Shown: piece after piece, positions 1 through 7,034 of the stretch
How positions within the stretch are numbered: the first letter of the stretch is position 1
Layout: each line of letters opens with the position of its first letter
NCBI RefSeq assembly: GCF_001571365.1
Contig: NZ_BCTQ01000004.1
Span: forward strand, 147,976 to 211,975
DNA: 64,000 nt
Origin: Achromobacter denitrificans NBRC 15125
GTDB taxonomy: Bacteria; Pseudomonadota; Gammaproteobacteria; Burkholderiales; Burkholderiaceae_B
Reading direction: 5' to 3'
Position numbers and translations under genes: made by a program
The notes under the pieces: model-generated
What the model was told of the DNA's origin: nothing
Database searches by the model: none
The model's input: the letters and a program-made list of their open reading frames with translations, nothing else

Positions 1-1
1 C

Positions 2-820
2 GGACTGGCGGCTCGGCTGGCCGCGCCTGAGAGAGCGGGGCTGGCGACCGCCATCATTTTCGGCGGCGTGGCGGTGGCTTCCGTGCTGGGCGTGCCGCTG
101 GGCGCGTTCATCGGCGGCCTGGCGGGATGGCGCGCGGCCTTCGGCGCCATGGCGGCGTTGTGCGCGGGCGTGCTGCTGCTGAATCTGCTGAGCCTGCCGC
201 CGCTGCCCGCCGAGCGCAGGCTGAGCGCGCGCCAGCTGGCGTCGCAACTGGCCAATCCCGCCTTGCGGCGGGGCCTGCTCATTACGCTGTGCCTGGTCGC
301 GGGCCATTTCATGGCCTACACCTATGTGCGGCCGCTGCTGCAATCCCAAGCGGGATTCGGGCCGGCCTGGATCGGGCCGCTGCTCTTCGCCTATGGCGCG
401 GCCGGCGTGGCCGGCAATTTCGCCGCCGGGATCGCCGCGGCCCGCCGTCCCGCCGCGACGCTGCGGGCCATCGCGGCCGGGCTTTTCGCGACCTTGCTGC
501 TGCTGGGCGCGCTGGGCGGCCACGGTCCGGCGGCCGTGGTTCTGCTGCTCGCGTGGGGATTGGCGTACGGCGGCGTGTCGGTGGCGTTGCAGACCTGGAT
601 GATGCAGGCGGCGCCGCGGGCCGTCGAAGCGGCCACCGCGCTGTTCGTGGCGGTGTTCAACCTGGGCATCGCCGCCGGCTCCCTGCTGGGCGTGCCCAGC
701 GTGGACGCCCTGGGCCTGCAGGCCAATCTGTGGCTGGCCGCCGCGTGCATGCTGGCGCCGCTGGCGATATTGGCCCGGGCAGGGGGGCCTTGCGCCGCGC
801 GGCCGGCCGGGAGCGCCTAG
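2..820 (+). CDS. MFS transporter, C-terminal part (partial)
   Basis: The reading frame is open from the window edge to a TAG at 818-820, so the start of the gene lies outside. The visible ~272 residues are almost entirely hydrophobic, with about seven to eight transmembrane segments. Near the start it reads ERAGLATAIIFGGVAVASVLGVP and then GWRAAF, a pattern typical of the DHA1/AraJ-type drug and sugar exporters of the major facilitator superfamily. It runs into the convergent TetR gene, whose stop overlaps it by 4 nt. A tetR-exporter pairing would suggest drug or metabolite efflux, but here the regulator is convergent and its operator lies on the far side. The substrate cannot be told. Confidence 0.85.
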   Translation, partial: GLAARLAAPERAGLATAIIFGGVAVASVLGVPLGAFIGGLAGWRAAFGAMAALCAGVLLLNLLSLPPLPAERRLSARQLASQLANPALRRGLLITLCLVAGHFMAYTYVRPLLQSQAGFGPAWIGPLLFAYGAAGVAGNFAAGIAAARRPAATLRAIAAGLFATLLLLGALGGHGPAAVVLLLAWGLAYGGVSVALQTWMMQAAPRAVEAATALFVAVFNLGIAAGSLLGVPSVDALGLQANLWLAAACMLAPLAILARAGGPCAARPAGSA

Positions 821-1455
821 GCGCGGAAGGCGCGCAGCAGGGTGTCCACCCCGTAGCGGCAGGCGGCCAGGTGTTCGGCATCGGGGCCGCCGACGCTGCC
901 GCCGGACAGCCGGGCATGGGAAGCGATGCCGTTGATCAGGTTGCCCAGCGTGAGCGCGGCGCGGCGCGGATCGTCGATGCGCAACTCGCCGCGTTCGCAG
1001 GCATCGCGCAGGCAGTGTTCGAGCGGCGCGTGGATCTGGGTTTCCACGGCCTGCCGCAGCGCTTCGGCCAATTGCGGCATGCGATGGCATTCCGATACCA
1101 GCAGGCGATACAAGGCCACGGACCTGGGCTGGAGCGCGTAGTCCAGCAGGCGCACGGCCAGTTCGTGCAGCGCGGTGTCGACGGGCGGTTCCAGCACGGT
1201 ATCCGGGAACACGGCGGCGCGCAGTCCGTCCAGCTCATGCTGCAGCACGGCTGCCAGCAGGCCTTCCTTGTTGCCGAACAATTGATAGGCGGTGGCCGCC
1301 GAGCCTCCGGCCTGCTGGAGCACGCGCTGGATCGAGGTCTGCGCATAGCCGTGTTCCAGCAGCGATTGCGCGGCCGCGTCGAGCAGGCGCGCGCGCCGCG
1401 CTTCGCCTTTTCCGGTCAGCGGACGCGCCGTCGGACCGTGGGAAACCGTGTTCAC
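817..1455 (-). CDS. TetR/AcrR family transcriptional regulator
   Basis: 212 residues, a normal length for the family. The N-terminal DNA-binding domain is clear: residues ~20-65 carry ARRARLLDAAAQSLLEHGYA, then the helix-turn-helix TSIQRVLQQAGGSAATAYQLFGNKEGLL. The remaining C-terminal region is the helical ligand and dimerisation domain, which is not family-specific. A perfect 10-3-10 inverted repeat at 1516-1538, just upstream of the start and before the divergent marC, is the likely operator, so it probably represses itself and perhaps marC. The MFS gene converges on it and overlaps by 4 nt. The ligand is unknown. Confidence 0.9.
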   Translation of the reverse strand: MNTVSHGPTARPLTGKGEARRARLLDAAAQSLLEHGYAQTSIQRVLQQAGGSAATAYQLFGNKEGLLAAVLQHELDGLRAAVFPDTVLEPPVDTALHELAVRLLDYALQPRSVALYRLLVSECHRMPQLAEALRQAVETQIHAPLEHCLRDACERGELRIDDPRRAALTLGNLINGIASHARLSGGSVGGPDAEHLAACRYGVDTLLRAFRA

Positions 1456-1515
1456 TTCGTCCTCCTGCCTCCGGCCCTGCCGGGGCGGTCATGGGGCCGG
1501 CCAATCGGGCCAGGC

Positions 1516-1538
1516 GTGTAATGTATAGTACATTACAC
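1516..1538. promoter_or_regulatory. Perfect inverted repeat, probable TetR operator
   Basis: The arms GTGTAATGTA (1516-1525) and TACATTACAC (1529-1538) are exact reverse complements around a 3-nt centre, TAG. The site lies in the 146-bp divergent gap between the TetR gene (start 1455) and marC (start 1602). Size, symmetry and position are as expected for a TetR-dimer operator. Binding is inferred. Confidence 0.8.
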
Positions 1539-1601
1539 CGTTGAGCAATTCATGCGCCGCCGCCGGGCACGGGCCGCGCATCTCGCATAAAGGCGGCCGC
1601 G

Positions 1602-2285
1602 ATGACCGACGACCTCGTCCAATTGGGCAAGCTGGTGAGCTTGGGGCTGGCCCTCATGCTGCCGCTGGCCAACCCCCTGACTTCCATGACGCTGCTGCTG
1701 TCCCTGGGCCAGCACATTCCCTACAAGGAGCGCGAGCGCCAGGTGACGCAGGCGGCGTTCTATGTGGTCGCCATCATGGTGGTGACCTACTACGCCGGCG
1801 CCTGGATCATGCATACCTTCGGCATTTCGATCCCGGGGCTGCGCATCGCGGGCGGGCTGATCGTGGCCAGCATCGGCTTCAGCATGGTGTTCCCGTCCGG
1901 CGACACCGGCGCCTCCGAGGCCGACGTGGCCGACGCGCAGGCCAACCGCCAGGTGCCCAATATCGCGTTCGTGCCGCTGGCCCTGCCTGGGACCGCGGGG
2001 CCGGGCACCATCGCCATGATCATCAGCGGCGCGGCCTCGGTCGATTCGACGCTGGCGCACGATTACGCCCCGTGGGTGGTGGCGGTGACGCCGGTAATCG
2101 TGTTCTCCCTGCTGGGCCTGCTGTTCTGGATCTGCCTGCGATCGGCCGGCCGCATCGTGGCGGTGATCGGCCAAGGCGGGGTGGAGGCCATTTCCCGCAT
2201 CATGGGCTTCCTGCTGGTGTGCATGGCGGTGCAGTTCGTCATCAACGGCGTGCTGGAAATCGTGCAGCAATATGGCGCGAGCTAG
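1602..2285 (+). CDS. marC: MarC family integral membrane protein
   Basis: 227 residues with about six membrane helices. The sequence follows the E. coli MarC pattern closely along its whole length: LMLPLANPLTSM near residue 20, FGISIPGLRIAGGLIVA near residue 70, NIAFVPLALPGTAGPGTIAMI in the middle, and GGVEAISRIMGFLLVCMAVQF near the C-terminus. MarC proteins (UPF0056/NAAT family) sit in the inner membrane. Their function is not settled: the old link to multiple antibiotic resistance was not upheld. It is divergent from the TetR gene and shares its operator region. The next gene starts inside it (14-nt overlap), so the two are probably co-transcribed. Confidence 0.9.
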   Translation: MTDDLVQLGKLVSLGLALMLPLANPLTSMTLLLSLGQHIPYKERERQVTQAAFYVVAIMVVTYYAGAWIMHTFGISIPGLRIAGGLIVASIGFSMVFPSGDTGASEADVADAQANRQVPNIAFVPLALPGTAGPGTIAMIISGAASVDSTLAHDYAPWVVAVTPVIVFSLLGLLFWICLRSAGRIVAVIGQGGVEAISRIMGFLLVCMAVQFVINGVLEIVQQYGAS

Positions 2286-3306
2286 CCGCGCCGCGCCGCG
2301 GGCGCTTGCCATCGCAGGGCGCGCCGCGCTCAGTCTGTTGCTGGCATTTTCCGCGCTATGGGGCTGCCTGGCGCTGGGCTACCGGGTGCCCGCGGGCGCG
2401 GCCGTCAAGGGCGTGGCCGTGCTCGCCTGGGCCGGGCTGTGCGGGTACGCGGCGGTGGCGCTGTGGCGCGGGGGGCCGCGCCGCGCCCTCTGGGCCTATC
2501 TGATCGGGCTGGCCGCGCTGGGCGGCTGGTGGCAGACGCTGGCCCCCTCCAACGACCGGGTGTGGGCCGACGACGTGGCGAGGACGCTGCGGGGCAGCGT
2601 CGCGGGGTCGGTCGTCACGCTGGAAAACGTGCGCAACTTCGATTGGCAGCCGGACACCGATGCCCGCTACACGCCGCGCTGGGAAACCGCGCGCTACGAC
2701 CTCGACCAGCTCGCGTCCGTGGACATGGTCCTGTCGTACTGGGGCAGCCCGGCCATCGCGCACACGCTCGTGTCCTTCGGTTTCCGCGACGGCCGCCAGG
2801 TCGTGTTCTCGGTCGAGATCCGCAAGGAACGCGGCGAACAGTTCTCCGAGATCGGCGGCTTCTTCAAACAGTTCGAACTGAGCGTCGTCGCCGCGCAAGA
2901 GCGCGACATTCTCTACGTGCGGGCGGGGCCGCGCGCCGAGCGCGTGTATCGCTACCCGGTCGGCATGCCCGTGCCCGCCATGCGCGAACTGTTCCTGTCC
3001 TACGTGCGCACCGCCAACGAACTGGCCGATACGCCGCGCTTCTACCATACGGTGACGGCCAACTGCACCACGCTGGTCTACAGCATGGTGCGCGCCATCG
3101 TTCCGGGCTTGCCCATGGACTACCGCATCCTGCTGTCGGGCTACTTGCCGGAGTACCTGTACGAGCAGGGCGGGCTGGACCGCGGCCAGCCGTTGGCGGC
3201 GCTGCGCGAGCAGGCGTTCATCGGCGCGCCGGCCCGGCCGGGGCCGGACCCGGTCGAGTTTTCCCGCGCCATCCGCCACGCGGCGCCCGCCAGGAGCGCG
3301 CCATGA
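2272..3306 (+). CDS. DUF4105 domain-containing membrane protein
   Basis: 344 residues. Residues ~8-90 form two to three transmembrane segments. The rest is a soluble domain containing NFDWQPDTDARYTPRWETARYDL, VDMVLSYWGSPAIAHTLVSFGF, VVFSVEIRKERGEQFSEIGGFFKQFEL and a late FYHTVTANCTTLVYSMV. These are hallmarks of DUF4105 (related to the Lnb N-terminal periplasmic domain), whose conserved Cys and His suggest a papain-like hydrolase or transferase fold acting outside the inner membrane. Its ATG lies 14 nt inside marC and its stop overlaps the start of the lipoprotein gene (ATGA, 3303-3306), so a translationally coupled operon is likely. The substrate is not known; a lipid or lipoprotein role is an inference. 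Confidence 0.85.
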   Translation: MARASRAAPRALAIAGRAALSLLLAFSALWGCLALGYRVPAGAAVKGVAVLAWAGLCGYAAVALWRGGPRRALWAYLIGLAALGGWWQTLAPSNDRVWADDVARTLRGSVAGSVVTLENVRNFDWQPDTDARYTPRWETARYDLDQLASVDMVLSYWGSPAIAHTLVSFGFRDGRQVVFSVEIRKERGEQFSEIGGFFKQFELSVVAAQERDILYVRAGPRAERVYRYPVGMPVPAMRELFLSYVRTANELADTPRFYHTVTANCTTLVYSMVRAIVPGLPMDYRILLSGYLPEYLYEQGGLDRGQPLAALREQAFIGAPARPGPDPVEFSRAIRHAAPARSAP

Positions 3307-5219
3307 TGGCGGTGCCAGGCCGCGGCCAGGCGGCGGGGCTGCGGGGCGTTGCCGTCCTGGCGGCGTTGCTGTGCGCGGGCTGCGCGGGCGTCAAGGTGTC
3401 TTCCGTCAGCACGCAGGACTACATCGCCCAGCGGCGTGGCGACGTGCTCACCACCGGCCGGCTCAGCGCGTCGGCGCGCGAGGCCATGGCCGTGCTGGGC
3501 CTGAACGCGCAGGCCTGCCTCAAGGACCGCGACGCCTGCACCCGGTCGCTGGCGGAGACGGACGGGCTGGATAGCGAGCGGCGCCTGGCCACGCTGTCCG
3601 AAGTCTGGCTGATGGATGCCCTGGCGGCCGAAAAGCAGCGGCCCGCCGGCAAGGCGGAAAAGGATCAGCTGCTGGATGCGTATCTGCAGACCGCGCGGGC
3701 CGCCTATGCGTATCTGTTCTTCACGCCGCGCTCGCCCAGCGACCGCGCCTTCGAGGACCGGCAGACCCAGGTGCGCGACTACTACAACTACGCCGTGCAG
3801 CAGGCCGTCACGCGCCTGTTCGAGCAGTATCGCGGCCGTCCGCCCGAGCCGGGCCTCGCCGTGGCCGCGGGCCCCTGGCAGGTGCGGGGCGAGATGTCGG
3901 AAGTCAAGCTTGCCCGCGGCTTGCGCCTGCCGCTGGACCTGGTGCCCGCTTCCACCCTGACGTTCCAGGGCCTGCGCAGCATGTACCGCCGCGACGGCTT
4001 CGGCGCCGAACTGGTGGCGGTCACGGCCCGGCGCGTGAACGACGCCGATACCTTCAAGACGCCGTACAGCGAAACGCCGTTCCCGGCGGTGACGGCCATC
4101 CTGAGCTTTCCCGGCGACACGCTGGAACAGGTGATGGCCACGCGGGAGGCCACCCTGACCGGATACGATCCCTACCGGCGCGACGCCGTGCAATTGGGCG
4201 GCATCCAGGTGCCCCTGGCCGCGAATTTCACCTCGGGCTACGGCCTGTGGCTCGCGCGTTCCGGCTTCGCCACGCAGGCCCTGCGCAATGTGCTGGGCAG
4301 CGAGGAGGGCATCGAGGCGCCGCACGTGTACCTGTTGCAGCCCTACGATCCGGGCCGGCGCATCATCATCATGCTGCATGGCCTGGCGAGCAGCCCGGAG
4401 GCCTGGATCAACGTGGCCAATGAGGTGCTGGGCGACGAGACGCTGCGCCAGCATTACCAGATCTGGCAGATCTATTACCCCACCAACGCGCCGCTGGCGG
4501 TGAACAACCGCGCCATCCGCGACGCGCTGGGCCAGACCATGGCGCATTTCGACCCCGCCGGCACGGCCCAGTCCTCGCGCGATGCCGTGGTCATCGGCCA
4601 CAGCATGGGCGGCGTGCTGAGCCGGCTGCTGGTGTCCTCGTCCGGCACGGTGCTGTGGGACGCGCTGCGCGACCAGGGCCGGCTGGACGACGCCCGTCTC
4701 CAACAGGCGCATGCCGAGTTCGATCCGTTCCTGAGCTTCGACGCCTTCCCCGGCATCACGCGGGCGGTGTTCATCGCGGCGCCTCACCGGGGCACGCCCT
4801 TCGCCGAGAACACGCTGTCGCGCTGGCTGTCCAACCTGATCACGCTGCCGGCCGCGGTGGTCGGGAAGTTCGCCAGGCTCAGCCGCCTGGCCGGCCCGGA
4901 CGGCGCTCCGCCGCCTGAATCCCCGGTCCGCGTGCCCAACGGCGTGGACAACCTGAGCGAGAACGACCGCTACATCCAGCTGACCGCCGGAATGCCGATT
5001 TCGCCGTCGGTGCGCTATCACAGCATCATCGCGAACGACACGCCCGGCGTGCCGCTGGCCGACTCGGACGACGGCCTGGTGCCTTACCGCAGCGCGCACC
5101 TGGACGGCGCCGAATCCGAGAAAATCATCCGCTATTCGCACAGCGTGCAAGAGACGCCGCAGGCGATTCTGGAACTGCGCCGCATCCTGAGGCTGCAGTT
5201 GGGGCAGGGGGCGCCATGA
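3303..5219 (+). CDS. Alpha/beta-hydrolase lipoprotein (lipase/esterase-like)
   Basis: 638 residues. The start at 3303 is chosen over longer readings because it overlaps the previous stop as ATGA and gives a lipoprotein signal: a hydrophobic stretch at ~13-23 followed by the lipobox LCAGC, with the lipidated Cys at 27. The N-terminal half has no recognised motif. The C-terminal half (~350 onward) is an alpha/beta-hydrolase: LHGLASSPEAW forms the oxyanion region, and VIGHSMGG carries the nucleophile elbow with Ser434. AAPHRGTP and a late DDGLVPYRSAH contribute the expected acid and region near the catalytic His. Similar proteins are annotated as lipases or PGAP1-like esterases. An outer-membrane or periplasmic esterase working with the DUF4105 partner is likely; the substrate is unknown. 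Confidence 0.85.
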   Translation: MMAVPGRGQAAGLRGVAVLAALLCAGCAGVKVSSVSTQDYIAQRRGDVLTTGRLSASAREAMAVLGLNAQACLKDRDACTRSLAETDGLDSERRLATLSEVWLMDALAAEKQRPAGKAEKDQLLDAYLQTARAAYAYLFFTPRSPSDRAFEDRQTQVRDYYNYAVQQAVTRLFEQYRGRPPEPGLAVAAGPWQVRGEMSEVKLARGLRLPLDLVPASTLTFQGLRSMYRRDGFGAELVAVTARRVNDADTFKTPYSETPFPAVTAILSFPGDTLEQVMATREATLTGYDPYRRDAVQLGGIQVPLAANFTSGYGLWLARSGFATQALRNVLGSEEGIEAPHVYLLQPYDPGRRIIIMLHGLASSPEAWINVANEVLGDETLRQHYQIWQIYYPTNAPLAVNNRAIRDALGQTMAHFDPAGTAQSSRDAVVIGHSMGGVLSRLLVSSSGTVLWDALRDQGRLDDARLQQAHAEFDPFLSFDAFPGITRAVFIAAPHRGTPFAENTLSRWLSNLITLPAAVVGKFARLSRLAGPDGAPPPESPVRVPNGVDNLSENDRYIQLTAGMPISPSVRYHSIIANDTPGVPLADSDDGLVPYRSAHLDGAESEKIIRYSHSVQETPQAILELRRILRLQLGQGAP

Positions 5220-5350
5220 CGTCCTGGCTGATCATCGGCGTCGTGGGCATCGCCGTCGGCGGGCTGGGCGCGGCGTTGCTGCGCCACCCCGGCATCGTGT
5301 TCTACGACTGGATCGCGACGCGGGCCGGCGAACGGCGCGCGCGCCGGCTA
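5216..5350 (+). pseudogene. Apparent 5' remnant of a third operon gene
   Basis: An ATG at 5216 overlaps the lipoprotein stop (ATGA), exactly like the upstream gene junctions. It encodes a good membrane anchor (MTSWLIIGVVGIAVGGLGAA) and then RHPGIVFYDWIATRAGERRARRLA. After about 44 residues the frame runs antisense into the 3' end of the monooxygenase gene. It stays open to 5686 only as an antisense shadow. The start, spacing and protein-like beginning suggest a real gene whose body has been lost, replaced by the gene on the other strand. A true ~156-residue protein overlapping the neighbour by 339 bp is possible but unlikely. Confidence 0.4.
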
Positions 5351-6634
5351 GCGTCCCGGCCTGTCGAGGCCCAGATGGCCGCGCAGGGTGTCGTGTTCGT
5401 ATTCCCTGCGGAACAGCCCGCGGCGTTGCAGCACGGGGATCACCTGCTCGACGAAGTCGTCGATGCCTCCGGGCAGCGAGGGCGGCATCAGGTTGAAGCC
5501 GTCGGCTCCCTGGTTGCGATACCAGTGCTCCATCCGGTCGGCGATCTGTTCGGGCGTGCCGACCATGGTGCAGTGGCCGCCGCCGGCCGCCAGCCAGCCG
5601 AGCAACTGGCGGACGGTGGGCTGCTCGGTCTCGATGATGCGCAGGATGGTCGCGTACCGGCCCTGCGGTCCCTTGAACTCCGATAAGGGGGGCAGGGGCG
5701 GCACCGGCGCGTCCAGCTCCCAGCCCGAGCAGTCCTGCAGCACGAACATGCCCAGTTGGCGCAGCGACGCGTCGCTGGGCAGCAGTTCGTCCAGCTCGCG
5801 CTGCTTGGCGCGGGCCTCGGCCTCGGTCGAGCCGACATAGGTGACCAGCCCCGGCATGATGGGCACGAAGGCCTCGCGGCCGGCGGCCAGCACCCGCTGC
5901 TTGATGTCGCGGTAATAGGCCTGGGCGGCGGGCAAATCGTAGGCGACGGCATAAATGGCCTCGGCGCGTCTGGCGGCTAGGTCGCGGCCCTGGTCGGAGG
6001 CGCCGGCCTGGAAGAGCACGGGATGGCCCTGGGGCGGGCGCGGCACGGTCAGGGGGCCGTCGACCAGGAAGTGCTCGCCGTGGTGATCGATCTTGCGCAC
6101 GCGGTCGGGCACGCCGTAGTTCCCGCCGCGGTCGATGGCCAGGGCGTCGTCGCTCCACGAATCGAACAGCCGAAGCGCGACGTCCACGAATTCTTCGGCG
6201 CGCGCATAGCGCCAGTCGTGCCCGGGCATGGACGGGTAGCCGTGGTTGCGCGCCTCGGCGTCGAACATCGAGGTGACCACGTTCCAGCCCATGCGCCCGC
6301 CGGATATGTGATCCAGCGAGGCGACCATGCGGGCCGCGTGGAAGGGCGTGAAAAAGGTGCTCGATACCGTGCTGATCAGGCCGATGCGCGTGGTGGCGCG
6401 GGCGAGGGCGGCCATGGTGGTCAGCGGCTCCAGGTACCAGCGCGGCCCGTCGCCGATGTTGTCGACCGACTGGCCGTCGGCGAAGAAGATGGCGTCGAGT
6501 TTGCCGCGTTCGGCGGTGCGGGCCAGTTCCTCGTAATAGCGGATGTCGCCCAGGCGCTCGACGGGGGAGTCCGGGTGGCGCCAGGCGGCGCGGTGATGGC
6601 CGCAAGCGAAAATGAACAGATTCAGGTGCAACAT
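5348..6634 (-). CDS. LLM-class flavin-dependent monooxygenase (NtaA/SnaA/DszA family)
   Basis: 428 residues from the ATG at 6634, which gives the typical family start MLHLNLFIFACGHH. Family signatures are RHPDSPVERLGDIRYYEELARTAE near the N-terminus, IGLISTVSSTFFTPFHAARMVASLDHIS, GGRMGWNVVTS, PVLFQAGASDQGR, and a C-terminal LFRREYEHDTLRGHLGL. This branch of the luciferase-like superfamily uses reduced FMN from a separate reductase to oxidise substrates such as nitrilotriacetate, EDTA, dibenzothiophene sulfone or alkyl-sulfur compounds. No flavin reductase is nearby. The substrate cannot be named. Its 3' end abuts the truncated gene at 5216, and its 5' side faces the TPP-riboswitch gene, so it looks inserted relative to its neighbours. 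Confidence 0.9.
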   Translation of the reverse strand: MLHLNLFIFACGHHRAAWRHPDSPVERLGDIRYYEELARTAERGKLDAIFFADGQSVDNIGDGPRWYLEPLTTMAALARATTRIGLISTVSSTFFTPFHAARMVASLDHISGGRMGWNVVTSMFDAEARNHGYPSMPGHDWRYARAEEFVDVALRLFDSWSDDALAIDRGGNYGVPDRVRKIDHHGEHFLVDGPLTVPRPPQGHPVLFQAGASDQGRDLAARRAEAIYAVAYDLPAAQAYYRDIKQRVLAAGREAFVPIMPGLVTYVGSTEAEARAKQRELDELLPSDASLRQLGMFVLQDCSGWELDAPVPPLPPLSEFKGPQGRYATILRIIETEQPTVRQLLGWLAAGGGHCTMVGTPEQIADRMEHWYRNQGADGFNLMPPSLPGGIDDFVEQVIPVLQRRGLFRREYEHDTLRGHLGLDRPGR

Positions 6635-6791
6635 GGCGGTCGGTGTCCGGCGCGGCCGGCGGCTGGGAAGGCTGAAAACGGGGGCGGGCTCGGCGCGCCC
6701 GCGGGCGGAGACGCGCAAGGGGTGCCGCAAGCGGGCGAACTTAGCATAAATGCGGGCGGGGGGCGCGCGCCAGCGCGCCTGCGCAAAGGCG

Positions 6792-6820
6792 TTGACATTG
6801 CCGCGCCGCTCTCCTAACCT
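6792..6820 (+). promoter_or_regulatory. Likely sigma-70 promoter of the riboswitch transcript
   Basis: TTGACA at 6792-6797, a 17-nt spacer, then TAACCT at 6815-6820. The -35 is a perfect match and the -10 a weak one. Transcription would begin about 6827, right at the 5' edge of the TPP aptamer, which supports the call. Confidence 0.6.
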
Positions 6821-6827
6821 TGCGGCA

Positions 6828-6914
6828 CTTCCTGGGGGAGCCCTGATGGGCTGAGATTCCGCGCTGCCGCGGTAACCCTTTGAACCTGATCCGGGTAATG
6901 CCGGCGAAGGGAAG
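6828..6914 (+). ncRNA. TPP riboswitch (THI element)
   Basis: The element shows the diagnostic TPP-aptamer segments in order: CTTCC (6828-6832) for P1; GGGGGAGCCC followed by GGGCTGAGA (6849-6857 region); a variable P3 arm; ACCCTTTGAACCTGATC; GGGTAATGCCGGCG; and the closing GGAAG (6910-6914), which pairs with CTTCC. TPP binding normally lowers expression of thiamine synthesis or transport genes. Downstream a GC hairpin (arms CCCGC 7007-7011 and GCGGG 7017-7021) ends next to the Shine-Dalgarno GGAGG before 7035. No U-tract terminator was seen, so control of translation initiation is more likely than termination; that is inference. Confidence 0.95.
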
Positions 6915-7034
6915 GACACCGCAAGACTCGCGCGCCCTCCCTAGACTTCCATTCATCTTGCGGCCCCCCTTGGTCGGGCGGGGCCGTCGCGTTGCGCGTC
7001 CGGCTGCCCGCCGGAAGCGGGAGGACCGATTCCC

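Noticed and set aside
127..1521. 464-codon plus-strand frame over the MFS end and TetR gene
   Set aside because: Arg/Gly/Ala-rich antisense or out-of-frame translation; both real genes have clear family motifs.
2358..3302. Upstream extension of the alpha/beta-hydrolase lipoprotein
   Set aside because: It overlaps the DUF4105 gene in another frame and would bury the lipoprotein signal; the ATGA start at 3303 fits the operon.
6635..6919. 95-codon N-terminal extension of the LLM monooxygenase
   Set aside because: It would be antisense to the TPP riboswitch; the family's conserved N-terminus begins exactly at 6634.
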